Counted from the stretch's first letter, positions 46,901-59,090 are shown. The stretch is DNA of 64,000 bases from Sialis fuliginosa (GCA_961205875.1 OY540810.1:7750001-7814000), one strand, 5' to 3'. Numbers and translations: made by a program. Notes: generated by a model not told the origin, from the sequence alone.

Positions 46901-47850
46901 GGAGTAACCCGACCAAAAGTAAATTAATAACATGGCCCTGGCCAACAGAGCCATGGAAACGATTACATATTGATTTCGGACAGTTTGCATCAAATTTTTT
47001 CTTAGTAATTGTTGACGCGCACAGTAAATGGCTGGAGTGCATAGATATGCAAAAATCTATTACAGCCGAAAGAACCATTGAAGTTTTAAGAGCAGTATTT
47101 GCTAGATGGGGGTTGCCGATTCAAATTGTTTCAGATAACGGAAAAACATTTATTTCTGAAAAATTTCAAAATTTCTTAAAAAATAATAATATTGAACACA
47201 TTACTAGTCCAGTGGGATTTCCCGCTGCAAACGGTCAAGCTGAGAGTGGTGTAAAAATAATTAAAAATGCTTTGAAAAAAGCCCTACATGGTATTAGAGA
47301 TAATAATCTCAACAAATATATACAAAATTTTTTATTGGATTATCGCAACTCAATACATAGCGCTACCGGTACGTCACCTGCGCAACTATTGATAGGCCGC
47401 AAATTAAGGGTTAGGTTAGATAGCTTAAAGAAAAGCACACTAAATGATAACATACGTACAGCACAAAAAAATGTTGATAAATCTCAAACCAACCAAAAAC
47501 ATTATTATGGGGGAGGTAAGAGGATATTATCAAATAATGCTGACGTAATGGCCAAAGATTATAGTGTGGCCGGAAAAGTGTCGTGGACCAGGGGTCGTAT
47601 AAAAAAAAAAATAGGGTATCGATATTATTTAGTACAAGTAGGAGACAAGTTGTGGAAACGCCATGCAAATCAGCTGATAGCATGTGGAGAGGTACACGAG
47701 GAAAGATACGTACCAAAAATATTAAAATCACCCTGTACAATAGATATACCGGGCGACACATCATCAGCTGAGGTGCACGACGTCCCACAAACAGAGCAGT
47801 CCTCAACACACAGGTACAATCTACGAAGTAGATGCAACCTAGCGTGTTAA
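43921..47850 (+). CDS. Gag-Pol polyprotein of the gypsy retrotransposon
   Basis: One uninterrupted frame of about 1309 residues from the ATG only 10 nt after the 5' LTR. Gag occupies about 1-280, with two CCHC knuckles (CRVCGYTNHSYEQC at about 207, CSKCKVKGHLKKMC at about 227). The aspartic protease has DSGS at about 304 and ILGR further on. Reverse transcriptase carries FLDD at about 584-587. RNase H has its first Asp at about 733, later TDNRPL and IADYFSR. Integrase has the H-H-C-C finger from about 954 (HKTH) to CDQC at about 987, then D1018, D1072 and E1108, the D,D(35)E triad. All key residues are present. Gag and Pol are in one frame, so no frameshift is needed. There is no chromodomain and no env. 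It copies itself by reverse transcription in the cytoplasm and integrates in the nucleus. Confidence 0.97.
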   Translation: MAKVWGNISIFNHVQDDWGIFKRQLEQFFIINELTDMEDEAVVHKRKALFLNNLHQETFRLITNIIYPVQPEVATYDALVQALDSYCIPTMSGFAERLKFYEARKEKHESCTDWAARVRALAVNCDFGEALSVIIRDKFVMGFEKGAIKDKLFLEKTDLTWERAVKIAQAVDCIQHQYEPTIIKQEPGVFKINQSRRKSTENVTSRCRVCGYTNHSYEQCKFKNYKCSKCKVKGHLKKMCKQQVTTMESTSGRSNTKGDRYKQTNCHYLNNETISLFHFRTNAELKPIIVQVTVNGRVIDAEIDSGSSISAMALQTFEKHFSDCRLEGTKVHFTNYNGGKINPIGLCKFNIYFNNQNKMLDVYIIKNGGPPILGRNFMHTFDLVVQSNELHYIKGESDMENLMVEFGEVFREELGTFKPFKVALKLKEDAVPKFCKPRPIPLAIKNKVESEIDKLVKMGVLVPVECSEWGTPIVPILKKNGEVRICGDFKITVNQNLVVDQYPLPRIEDLFAELHDGKEFSKIDLSMAYQQLVLSEESSKITCVSTTKGLFRYTRLVYGLASAPAIFQRTMDALFTGIPGVKVFLDDILISAKNRKLHIERLRTVLSRLKNAGLRVRKDKCEFFAKSIEYLGHRIDKEGLHPLPDRLRIIKSLAAPKSVSELQSFLGVVNHYRNFIPKASLICAPLYKLLKKESIFEWDLEQEQAFEEIKAALSSDNVLAHYNPELPVKLIVDAAAQGLAAVLVHIYPSGIERPISFASRCLLPSEKNYAQISLEAAAIVFGVKKYHQYLFGRHFILVTDNRPLQSIFGPKKGIPVMAANRLQRYALMLSGYNFDIEYVNTKNNIADYFSRAPTMDVTKNEDDLPENIYLNYVNENDELPITIEQFKVETNNDLILQQVVQNIKSGWPAVCNNVEIKPFFNRKNELSLESGCIFWGYRLVVPRALYKTVLGELHKTHLGIVKMKNTARSYIWFPGIDRQIENLANTCDQCLNFRSNPTKSKLITWPWPTEPWKRLHIDFGQFASNFFLVIVDAHSKWLECIDMQKSITAERTIEVLRAVFARWGLPIQIVSDNGKTFISEKFQNFLKNNNIEHITSPVGFPAANGQAESGVKIIKNALKKALHGIRDNNLNKYIQNFLLDYRNSIHSATGTSPAQLLIGRKLRVRLDSLKKSTLNDNIRTAQKNVDKSQTNQKHYYGGGKRILSNNADVMAKDYSVAGKVSWTRGRIKKKIGYRYYLVQVGDKLWKRHANQLIACGEVHEERYVPKILKSPCTIDIPGDTSSAEVHDVPQTEQSSTHRYNLRSRCNLAC

Positions 47851-47851
47851 T

Positions 47852-47983
47852 GTAAAATGTTGTAAAATGTTAAATTTTGTAAAATGTAAAATGTAAAATT
47901 TTGTAAAATGTAAAATGTAAAATTTTGAAGTTATAATGCCATGTATCAGGGTGCGGAAGTGCGCATGCAACAGCGGGGGTGAC
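47852..47983 (+). repeat. Short tandem TGTAAAATG repeats and polypurine tract
   Basis: Between the pol stop and the 3' LTR there are about eight imperfect TGTAAAATG/TTTTGTAAAATG units, then a GC-richer stretch and the purine-rich tract next to the LTR. Confidence 0.8.
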
Positions 47984-48225
47984 TGTTGGATATTTGAAAT
48001 GCCACAGTTGGCAATTCTGTTTTCAGACCATGCCTCAGCCGGGTGTGCATGCGCAGTCCCGCCACTCTGCTGTGTATTGTGTCGGCAAGCGCATCAGCTG
48101 TCACATGTTGTGTTAAACAGGATTAATATCATTAAAATAGTGAATATAAAAATAAACTGTTTTTTTCATTGTTACCTTATCTAAAACGAACGTGCATATA
48201 TAAACATAAATATTAAGACATAACA
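47984..48225 (+). repeat. 3' LTR of the gypsy element
   Basis: Copy of the 5' LTR with the same length and ends. It is preceded by the purine-rich AGCGGGGGTGAC (about 47972-47983), a likely polypurine tract, and followed by the target duplication AGGAC. Confidence 0.95.
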
Positions 48226-48230
48226 AGGAC

Positions 48231-51200
48231 AATAAAAAAGGCGGAAAAATAGCATTATATGTAAATTGTCAACAAATGCAATATTGCATAAAAAATAATA
48301 AAGCTTACTGTGCATTCTAGCAAGCCACAGAGTCAGATTTAGACATAAATTCCTATATTCTTACAAAACTTGTGCCCAGTATCATAAAGAATTTGGTTAA
48401 GACTAAAACATAACCATACACTTTCTGCAGGGTATAAATTTAAATGACAGTTGTATGGTATTTATTAATATTCGCTATGTAAAAATCAGCAGTCTAAATA
48501 AACAATGATGGTTTATGCCTTGTAACCGAATAGATTGTAGCTTTAAATTATTATAAAATTATTGTTATTTATTGAGTGTGTAATTTTAGTTGAAGTAACT
48601 AAAAACCGCAAGTTTTTAGTTTTCCAATATAGTCGAATACATTTGTTTATAGTATTTTGTAAAAGCTTCAAACATATTTTTCTCAATAAGTTTTGTGGTT
48701 AACCCTTCGTTAGTCGCAATCAATCTGAGAGATACATACGATATTAATTCGGACGCCATTAATTTACGGTAGCAGTGGAAAAAATGACACTTATAATTAG
48801 TCTAGCTTCATATCAAACGGTGATTTTTGTTTAGTAGTGAATTAATGCTTTTCTTCTGATACAGCTAATTTTTTATATAGTTATATTAACGTAATATAAC
48901 AGTTTTTAATAGTATAATGGTCATAATGTGGCCAATGTTAAAAACACACTTGCTTAAGTGAAAATTATATGTAACGAATGTTTTTCTAATAAAAATTATT
49001 GAAAGATTAATAAAAATAAATATTATTTTATTAAACTGATTACAATCTGATTTTTGTATTTCTTGTTACTTTGTTGCAATAATAATTATTTATGTAGACA
49101 GTTTTTCAAAAATTTTAAATAAATTACTTTAAAACTTCTACTCAAAATTAATAATAAATTTTTTTTGTAAACCTGGTTTTTAACTTATGTATATATGGGA
49201 TATTGTATATCTTTCATACAGAAGTTCGTCTTAAGACAAATTACGTAAGTACATATTTATCGATCATTAATTTCGGAAGATAAATAAACCGGGCCTGTAG
49301 CAGGCAATCTCTTGAGGATTTGATGTACTACATGTACATAAAAGACGCCATTTCGAAGGAATACTGAATTAAATCTGAAACAATATGTATGCAGTACAAT
49401 GTACACATACATATGTAATATGTATGCAAATAGATGGACATTCTCGACATAATCCTATTTGCAAGAATGCACATTCTACTGTCTCCAATACAAAGTGTAG
49501 ATAATACTGTTTCTCGGTATTGTAATACATCATCATACTATGATATGAAATAATAATCAGATTTATCCTTTTGTTTTTACAACTGAATGAACGGATTTGT
49601 TTATAATAAAGAAATAAAATTATTATATTTTAGATCAGTGTTAAATCCAGAGAATTTTTATGGAAGGGAAAATACAAATTCCTGAAGTGAGAGAATTTTG
49701 GATGGAGAAATTGAATATATATTAGTGGCCAGGTTTTCTTTAGATGAAATTATTATATTTTTTTTAATTATTCAACGTTTTGTAAACTAGTAGAATAAGA
49801 ATAAGAAAAGGTGCTATTTTGACCTCAAATTCGGATTCAGCGCCTCAAAACATATAAAAATACAATGGTCTCCGAAAAAGTTCTAAACATTTTTTTGTGT
49901 GACTGTGTTATTTCTATAATTATAATAAATATAAAAGGCGGTAAAAATCATTTTTGCCCAGCGAGCAACAGAAAAGCTAGACTGGGCCTTGCCTCGTACA
50001 TATTTTATTAATACATGTTTAAATATTTCTCCGTATAATGGCAAAAATAAAAATGTATTAAAATTAATGTACAATTTTTTATAACAAAACATTCTCTTTG
50101 ACAAAATTATTTAAAGCATAAGATAAATTATAACAATTTTAAGACTCATCTTATAAGATTTTCTTACTACGCCAATGCTTTAGTGTCAGTTTTTCTAACA
50201 CGTTCGAACAACAACGATGTCGACAAAATGAAAAGCCGGTATGTCCTCGCGAACGTTGTTTTTCCTCGCGTTGATAAACAGCTGGCAGCCAATTTATTTC
50301 AGCTTAATTTGAAAATCTTTATAAACTCTCTCTCGGAGAGCGATCCCCGCGCATGTTGACGGTGTCCCGGTAAGATAAATGGCACCCAACCACTTTACCA
50401 CTGCGTAGTTAATATAGCTACATGCAGTGAACCCCAGACGTACCAACGTACCACGCTAATCTTAATTTATACCATCATATCCGATTATTTATTATAAATG
50501 TTATAATTTAGTAACGGTTGTGGGAAAATAAACGTTTTTGAAGATTTGTATAATTCGAAAAACTCAATAGTTGTATCTTATACATATATATTTATTAAAA
50601 TTAAGGCTACACTTCGAAACGAGAAAAGATTATCAATAACAATGGTTAACAAAAAAATAATTTTTTGTCTATAATAGAGACCTGAATAGGTGATATACAT
50701 ATATTTTATTATTGCACACATCAGGTTTTCAAGATATTTAACCCACAAATGACGATTTTGGTCAAACAGGCAATTTTTTTCTTTTTTTTTGCTTACGGCA
50801 ACAAATAATGCTATCTTTTTTTTTGTTAATGAATTTAAACTTTTCACTATACAATTTTTATCCGCTTAAATATATTATTTTGAAGATACATTTTGTTTCA
50901 ATATTTTCCAACTAATATACATATCTCGATAAAAAAATCGTATAGTTTAAATTCATTAAAAATGGATAGAGGGTACTATTTGACAACGTTAACAAAAATT
51001 AAAAAAAATCATGTTGGTCATAAGCTTATCAAAAATCGTAATTTTTGCACTTTTTCCACTTCCATTGTAATGGACATGAAAATTGCTGATTTTCATGATT
51101 TGTTTTAATAAAATTCAATAATCAGTTCGATTTTTTTCGTTTATTCATATGACTTATGTTGTACATAAAAACATTTTCTAATCTTCTACTTTTATTTTTT

Positions 51201-52760
51201 TTATCTAATTTCTTCTGGACACTGCAAAATGATGCCTAAAAAGCGTCTGACGGGGGAAAGTCTTACTCCTCCAAAAATTGTCTAAAAGAAAAAAACCAAA
51301 AAGTTATTAATCAGTATGAAAAACTATAGGAGCCGTACGGAAGATTTTTTCCGATGAAAATTAACAAAATGGTGGCCATTTCAAAATTAAGTGTCAAATT
51401 GAGATTTTTTTAATAAATATGAAATTTTCAAATAAAAAAAGCTTCTGTGCGATTAAGGAATGACGTGAAGAATGATGTAAAATTTGAGACGGATAACTTG
51501 AAAACTCTTCGTTTAAAATCTTCCACCGTTTTGAAAAATTACGTTTCGAGAAAAACGCGTTTAAAATTAGCATGTGAGATGCGCTTTACCTTATAATATC
51601 TTGCACGCAGTTGGTCGATCTCTTTTTCTAAGAAAGACTGTAGCGACCGGAATAATTCGAATGCCACGATCAAAATTTAACAGCATGTTTATGAAAGTCA
51701 ATATTTTTTGATAATGCAAAAAAAGATTTTCAAAAAGATGTACAGTGTTATAATCCTTAAAGTTAGTAGGTACTATAATCACAAAAAATCTGGGCTTGAT
51801 GGATTTCTTGAATATCATTTCTGAATTCAGTGTTACAAAATACTTTAAGAACGTGTGCTCATTAGTGTAATTAATAAAAATTATACTTATCTTAAAAACA
51901 AGAGGTAATGAAAGTAAAATATATAAAATTTATTATATTTCAAAATTATTTTGTTTATAACATAAGATACATGAAAATATATTCACACGAGATCGGGTCC
52001 GATCTCGTTCTCGATCTCGTCTCAGTCTCAATCTCGATTTCAGTCACGAGTATAAGACAATTTCGAGACTTTCGGTTGTAAAATTTTAGATCGAGACGAG
52101 ACCTCGGTTACAAAAAAACGAAACGAAACTTTACTTACTCTTGTTTCGTGTGCTACCATATCTAAAACAGTCGTATGTAAAAGAGTAAATCGCGGAATAA
52201 GAAGAATCTTGAATATTTTTTCAAACACCAACATGTATTTTTTAAATCCCAAAGGTCGAAGTCTTATAGATTTCTTAAATAAAATATTATGTCAAAATGT
52301 TTTACTCCATTTCCAAGTTTCCCCTACTTCATAGCTTTCTGTGTTATTTTCACAAATAATTTCAAACATACAATTAAATTAAGTATCAAATTTACATTTA
52401 AAAAATACAAGCTACATGATCGTAATGCCATTATAAAGTTTTTCCAGGTTTTTCCTTTTCCTAAAATCATAACAAAAACTTATTATTTAATTATTCCGTT
52501 AAAAAATATGTATGCTCAAAAAAAACTTTTACGTTAAGAATAATTTATAACTAACTGTGGAAGTTTTCCTATTTGTTCGTCAATGATGTGTGAACAAAGT
52601 TTTTAAAAAAACTTTTTGCATGAATAGCGATAAAAAATTGTGTCGATCCATCGTCAAATAATATGCGTCGACAGATCCATAAATTTTCTATGATATAGAT
52701 ATTTTAAAATATGTATCTATTAATTTTTTAATATGTTCTTGAAACGATTTTTGACTTTTG
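48231..52760. other. Intergenic or intronic AT-rich DNA
   Basis: Mostly featureless. A GC-richer unique island at 50155-50480 (CGGTATGTCCTCGCGAACGT, GCGATCCCCGCGCATGTTGA) could be regulatory. At 51985-52050 a CTCGATCTCG-type simple repeat forms pairs with CGAGACGAGACC at 52093. Confidence 0.45.
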
Positions 52761-52764
52761 TCGC

Positions 52765-53090
52765 CAGTGCCGGCTTTAGGGGGGGATCGCCCGGGGCGCC
52801 AGGCCAGGTGGGGCAACGCACAATGGGATTTAAATCAGTGTACAGGCTGTAATTTTTGAGTAAACTTTTTTTTAATCTTTAAATTTTTTATCGAAATGTC
52901 GAACCGGAATTAGCAAAAAATATTGCTAAATATAAACAATGTTAATTTTTTTTTAATTCTAAGAAAAACCGATTATTTGACAGCTGCTAACTAACAAATC
53001 CTTATCCAGCAAACCAGTAAGGTATTTTAGGGCAAGAGTTAAAGGTTGGTGTTTATTTTTTCAAAGTAACTATTTTTCTTAAATATTTTC
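52765..53090. mobile_element. hAT-like left end
   Basis: CAGTGCCGGCTTTAGGGGGG then GCCCGGGGCGCC. The following CTAACTAACAAATCCTTATC is shared with 60090-60110, where the other end of the same family is found. Confidence 0.6.
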
Positions 53091-54860
53091 TTCAAATTCT
53101 TCTAAAAAATATTAATTTTTATGAAAAAAGTACAAGCACTCTTAGACCAATCCCCAGAGCTACAAAATGTTTTTGGAAAGGCGCACATATGAACGATTTT
53201 TCACGTTTTGCGTTTTAACTGCAACCCATTCGCAAAATCCATCAAAACTGTAGGTACTTTTTGTTCTCTATAAAATTTCAAAGAAAATAAATTAAAAATG
53301 AACTCACTATGTTTATTTGTTAAGAAGATCTGGTAAATCAATCATTTTAGTTTTTATCTTTAAAATAAATTTTATTTTTTTTATTCTGCACTGTTACAAA
53401 AAAATTAGTATAGCCCCTATAATTACAATTTAATGCGAAAACTAGTTTTGAACTCGTAAGAAGTTTATCAATAGTGCCTAGTTAAACAGTTTAATATAAT
53501 AATATAATATAGATTTTTAATTTTTTTTTATTACTCGTAATTTATATTAATTGAGGCAAATTACGAAAAAAAAGAGCTTCACTAACTCCAGAAGAGCGCT
53601 TTTTTCGGCTTTCGCCGGGGACGCATCTCCTTTATCTTGGTCGTTTCAAAAATGTTTTTTTCACAATATCTTTGTCGCTTCCCCACTTTGTATATTTTTA
53701 AAATCATTTAATTAATATTCCCGATGTAGTCTCCGTAAAAAAATAAAACACTTAAAGCAAAATTTAATTCATGAATAACTTCATGTAAAGTTTTAATATT
53801 TTTTCTCGAAAGAAACACAAGTAGTTTTTAAAAATAATAATACTGCAAGTTTTTAAAAGCTAATAAAGTTTTCTTTTCATATTATTTCTTGCTTATTTTG
53901 TTCTTTATATTTATGTATAACTTAATTTCTATAAAATTTTAAACAAGTTTTTTAAACAAAATTATGATGGAAAAATGTTTCAATACATTAAAAACGTCTA
54001 TATTTTTATTTTCCATTTAAATTTATGTTATATTGAAGTAGAATAAAGGTTTGTACTTAAATTAGAATTTGAAATAAGGTATCTGCGGCAAATAAGGCCC
54101 AGGGTGTAATAATGCCCATGTAAAAAAAAACACATTTACAAAAGTTGGATCGATCTGAGCTTTTATTTTATTTCCCGAAATATAGCGTTTAAGGGGGGCC
54201 TTATTTGCCTCCATGCCCTTATAATTAATATGTAACTGATGTTTTACAAGCCTATTTAATTTATTTTTATTGGACAAATATACATATAAATGTGTAAGTA
54301 TAATGTGTATATATAATACATATATTACATATACTAATTTACGTACTGAATACGATTTTCAATTATTATTTATTATTGAAAAGTGATTATATTTATTAAT
54401 ATTGACAATAATATTTTATATTTATTTTCAATTATTTCTTAAACGCATGTATGTAAATAAATATTAATTATTTTGTATTGATTGAATGAATATTAAATGT
54501 GACAATAATATAAATACTAATCCTGCTAGGTCTGTGATGCAAGCGGGTTTCGGGAAAATAAATCTAAATGGTTTTAATAGAGTTAAAATTTGTATATGTA
54601 TTAGCAGTGATTTGCGAAATCTAGAAAAAATGCGAAAAGATTCAAAATTTATATTTCAGGCGAGCCTCCAGTTTATTACAATTAGTTACACTACTGGGTT
54701 GTGAATTGTGATAATTAATCATGTATTTCAATTAAAAGATTGTCAAAGACGAGTTGATTCTCACGTGCTAAATTAAAAATTTTAGCAAAGTTAAGAATAA
54801 ATTTTAAAATAGCGCAATTTAAATATTATCGAACAGGTGAAGCACAATGTTTTTATTATT
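53091..54860. other. AT-rich DNA, no gene seen
   Basis: No coding frame or structured repeat that I can support. Confidence 0.45.
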
Positions 54861-54865
54861 TGTAT

Positions 54866-56070
54866 TACAGTGGAATCAGTACATTTTTGAAGGGATTGAG
54901 GGGTAATCACGTACTAACGAGATATTTTAACTTGAGGTCTTAAATGCCAGGACCTAAAAATAAAACGGCTAAATGCGTGTTGGGCATGCACATGATAAGG
55001 TTCCGTAGTCATTTTTATTACGATTTATAAGAGTTATTCTAAAATGTTACATAAACTATTTTTGCTATAGTGTTCGTTATAATTTTCATTATAATTAAAA
55101 ACTACATTCTGAAATTTTCTCAGATTTTTGTCTGATAACCACTTTGAAAAGCAAATATATCGTGACAGAAGAATTAAAATTACATACGGAACCCTAAAAA
55201 CGTACTATGACGGAAAATGTACTAAAAAGATTCCACTCTATATAAATTTTAATTTTTAGTTGAAAAAAGTGCTGATATTATTTTGATATCGGCATCATTA
55301 TACATATTTTCATTTTTTCAGATTTGTCTCATTATTACTTTTGAGATCGGGACAAAATAATTTTACGATTTCTTTGAAAGTTTGTTAAGGGTGAAAGCCA
55401 CTGGGACGGGTCAAAAATAGTCAATGTTTGGGAATTTTTTTCACAGATATAACTAATTATTTTAGGCTCTGGTAAAGAAAGATTTTAGTAATAACGTTTG
55501 TCAGGTTGAATTGTCACCTTTCATTTATTACCACACTCGTCGGGATTGAATTAAATAATACCTACACATGATAACCTATTTGGCTGATTTTAAAAGCGCC
55601 AAAAATATAACATTTGATTTTTATAACTAAAGTCTATTATTTGTTCACCATTTAAGGGTCGATTACATTGAGCAAGTTTATAGTAAGATAGTGATGATGA
55701 CACACAAAACTTTCCACTCGCTCAGTAGCCAACTAGCGAGTAAACCACGTAGTGTAAATACATTTTATAGACACTGAAATCAGGAATCACCTAGTGAACT
55801 AGCTACTATGATGACACACGGCTAGTTTACAAGCTAACAAGCCTACAAGCCAGCGAGTAAAGTAGCCCGGCTTTCAACATTTGTAGCAGATAGTTTACAA
55901 GCAGCTTGTTAGCTAGTGAACATGATTACACTGAGCGAGTTTACAAGCAGCTTGTAAAAAAGCTGGCTTGTAGCTTGTAAACTCGCTCAATGTAATCGAC
56001 GCTTTACAATAATTTTGTCAAATCTCAACTTTCTATGTCAAACAGTTCAGTAGCTAGAAGGCTGCGGACA
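54866..56070. repeat. R1 interspersed repeat with pogo-like start and nested MITE
   Basis: ACAGTGGAATCAGTACATTT and ACGTACTAACGAGAT resemble the 4710 pogo MITE. GGCTAAATGCGTGTTGGGCA onward matches 4965 onward. The far end TCAGTAGCTAGAAGGCTG matches 740-757 and 63885-63900. Confidence 0.65.
55655..56002. mobile_element. MITE, 348 bp, inserted in the R1 repeat
   Basis: AGGGTCGATTACATTGAGCA at the left, TGAGCGAGTTTACAAGC-type sequence inside, and GCTCAATGTAATCGACGC at the right, with TTTA on both sides. The related copy at 63845-63880 lacks it and reads straight through. Confidence 0.85.
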
Positions 56071-56179
56071 GTGTTCCTTTTTCCGATTTCGGTAGGAAAC
56101 ATTAAAAATAACAATTTACTTACAAATAAGAACCAAAATTTAATAAATATTGATATTCCGGTGCTGTGCATTTACCCCA

Positions 56180-56690
56180 GTATCACAATCAGTAAAGCAT
56201 GTCGGTTTTAAATGAAAAAATAAACAAATCCCTGAACCCTATTTCTAGACGACCGCCTCCCTCCATAAGAAATCCTGACGAAACGAAACATCTCCATACA
56301 TAAAGCTCGTGGCGCGGGGTTGGAGAAAACGTGTGTGCATGTATTATTCACAAGTGAACTCAAGACGGCTATGAAATACTGCGTCAGACAAACTGACATG
56401 TAATGCAATCTACCCGCGCAGGCCTACCCGCCGCGGTCTCTCTGGCTCTCTAATGAAATGTGCTCAGAATTCACTCTTGGAAATGTATACACATGCAGAT
56501 ACTTTTGTGACACGCTTTATTTTATTCAGGTCAGATACGAAGTGATTCTGTGTACAGGGCCGTTTTGCTTCCTCGCCATATCGAAGATACGAGAAGCTTT
56601 GTGATCGTTTTAAAACGATTTCAAAAGTTTAACTTGTTTCAGGTCAAGCAAACACTTTTCGTTCCGCGGCTGTCTGTCTGTCCTCAGAAT
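56180..56690. other. GC-richer unique island
   Basis: About 500 bp including CGACCGCCTCCCTCCATAAG, CTACCCGCGCAGGCCTACCC and CCGCGGTCTCTCTGGCTCTC. No conserved frame; possible regulatory element of kuz or another gene. Confidence 0.35.
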
Positions 56691-56699
56691 TCTTGTCAC

Positions 56700-58030
56700 A
56701 CGCATAACTAATGAACCCCTAAACCAGTATTAATGAAACTTGGTTGGTTGGTTGGATCTGGCTTGAGGACACCCCAAAATATTTATTTTTTGAAGATATA
56801 TCAAGAAAGATACACGTGAAAATTTTATAGAATCTTTTTTGTAGAACATTCAATTTCCTTTAATATATGTATGTCACCACAACGTTTGCTGTAAAATATT
56901 CCCTTATGATTGAATTAATTAAAAGTGATAAATTTACAGAAAAAAAATGATAATAAAAAGATTACGAATAGAAATAATAATTAAAGACTGGATTTTTAAA
57001 CAAAAAAAAAAGTTTTCGTTTTTTTAACTTGGATCTAACCCTTCAAAAAATCGGAATTAAGTATATGTCATCTAGAGTTACCTACACGAGCTCTAAAAAA
57101 ATATTTCTTAATTGTGTTCGAAAAGCATCATAGTAAAAAAAAAATGTTTTTTTAATTTTCCAATACCAAAAAACAGAATAAAAAAAATTGATTTTCAGGT
57201 TTTTTTTTATTTTTCGAAAACCAGATGATATAAGAAGCTGAAACTTTCAGGATTTTAGTTTTTTATAGTACAAACATATCCTAAAAATTTCGATCCAATA
57301 TCTTTTTTGCTTTACTCATATAATTTTGAAATTTTTCAATTAAACTTTTACAGGAAAAAATGTAAAAACCGATAATGTAATTAAAATGTATAAAGTTGAA
57401 ATAATTACAAATGTATTTAAATACCAACAAAATTCTTGGTAAGAATATTTACCAACATACAAATGAAAGTACTTTAATGAAATATTTCTCCGAAATCTTT
57501 GATAAGATGAACAATACGAATATATGTTGCTTAAATTCTTACATAACATTATTTATTGAAATCGGAATTTGAAATTTTATTTCTTTTTCATTGTTAGTTT
57601 GCGAATGTTTGTCACCAATAAATGATTTATATGTATACAATTCAGTCAGTATAAAAGAAGTTAATACAAAAAAAAGAATTTTTCCTCACGATAGCACAAA
57701 CATATTTTTTAAATATTCGATGGATTTTATATCTCAATGATCTACTATAACTATATCTATCTTCATACATACATAGACATCTATAAAACATCCATAATAA
57801 GACTATTGAAATGTGTTATAAACATTATATAAAACGCGTCGAGCATTAATTTATGCATAATTAACGATATATCTTATTTAACAGATTCTGACATAAGACA
57901 AAAGAGAAAATAAAAAAAATCCAACTTCTCGAATGCATCACTTCAAAATGCTAATTTCCCTCTACTAATACAGTATTATTATTTACTAGCAGCTTCGCGT
58001 TGTAATCATTTTTATGAATATTTATAAAGT
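56700..58030. other. AT-rich DNA, no gene seen
   Basis: Contains a short (TTGG)n at about 56740-56753. Nothing else supportable. Confidence 0.45.
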
Positions 58031-58032
58031 AA

Positions 58033-58635
58033 AAATTTACTAGCTTGCAAGCACTTTCAAACGGGGTATCAAACTTATATGGCAGTTCTCTTAGAGTTGC
58101 ATGTGCAATAAGTTGGTGTTTACCGTTTTTACTCATGGTTAGTAAATGGGTTATTTCAAAATTTGTTGCAGATAAACTTGTCCCAAAAGAAAAAACATTG
58201 ATTATTGTTAGTTACATTCAAACTTAATAATAATTTGGAATCAATAAACAAAGCACCGTATTATTAAACATCTTTTATAAAAATAAATAAACCCCATTTA
58301 AAATTTTCCATTTTTCTTTATACAGAAGACAACTTTGTTACCTTTATTGACCACTATGTTACTTTAAAAAAGTAATTTTAAGTGGGATTTATTTCTTTTT
58401 ATAAAAGATGTTTAATAATACGGTGCTTTGTTTATTCATTCCAAATTATTATCTAAGATTGAATGTAACTAACAAAAATCTTCTGAGACAAGTTAGGTTA
58501 GGTTTATCTGCAACAAATTTTGAAACGACCCAAATACACTTCAATACATATACTTTACATACCTTGTCAAAAACTCCATATACGTTTGATACCCCGTTTG
58601 AAAGTGCTTGCAAGCTAGCAAATTTTGTTAGCTAG
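58033..58635. repeat. Long palindrome (foldback element), about 600 bp
   Basis: CTAGCTTGCAAGCACTTTCA then AACGGGGTATCAAAC at the left pairs with GTTTGATACCCCGTTTGAAA then GTGCTTGCAAGCTAG at the right. Inner arms such as CAAAGCACCGTATTATTAAA match as well. Arms are about 285 bp with a loop of about 50 bp near 58345. Confidence 0.9.
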
Positions 58636-59090
58636 AAAAATATTTACCCAAAATTTACTGTTTATAATATTAATAATAATAATATGTGTATTTATTCAGT
58701 CGATACAGAGTAGGTACATTGAATAAGTCAGAAGATATATATATATTGTTGCAGTTGTGCAGATAAACGTATTAAGTTTTAAAAAAATGAACACCCTATT
58801 ATCTCCCTTAGAGGAAGTTGGAACAGTAATGCCAGTTTTGAGTAAAATTCGCTCAATTATAATATGAAAGAATGCCAAAAATTATTTCAAAATCCACTAC
58901 ATCTCGATTATTTCTTAAAATGGAACGAACGAGTTTTAAAACTCACCTCCGCATATACTTTGTTACTTATCTACAAAATCAACATTCCGTAAAAAAATTA
59001 TTCAGAAATGTGAAAATGGGTTACGAAAATTATATAACACGCAATTATAAATTGTCACTACTGCTTACCCGGAAACACAGCATATCCTAC

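Larger units (their letters stand above)
43669..48225 (+). mobile_element. Complete Ty3/gypsy LTR retrotransposon (4557 bp)
   Basis: Two 242-bp direct LTRs (43669-43910 and 47984-48225), starting TGTTGG and ending AACA, flank one gag-pol frame. The 5-bp target duplication AGGAC is present at 43664-43668 and 48226-48230. The LTRs read as identical and all catalytic motifs are intact. The domain order PR-RT-RNaseH-IN makes it Ty3/gypsy, without an env frame. It is very young and possibly active. Confidence 0.97.

Noticed and set aside
58408-58635. 75-codon plus-strand frame ending TFDTPFESACKLANF, also partly encoded at 57951-58136.
   Set aside because: The shared peptide comes from the two arms of the 600-bp palindrome, not from duplicated exons.
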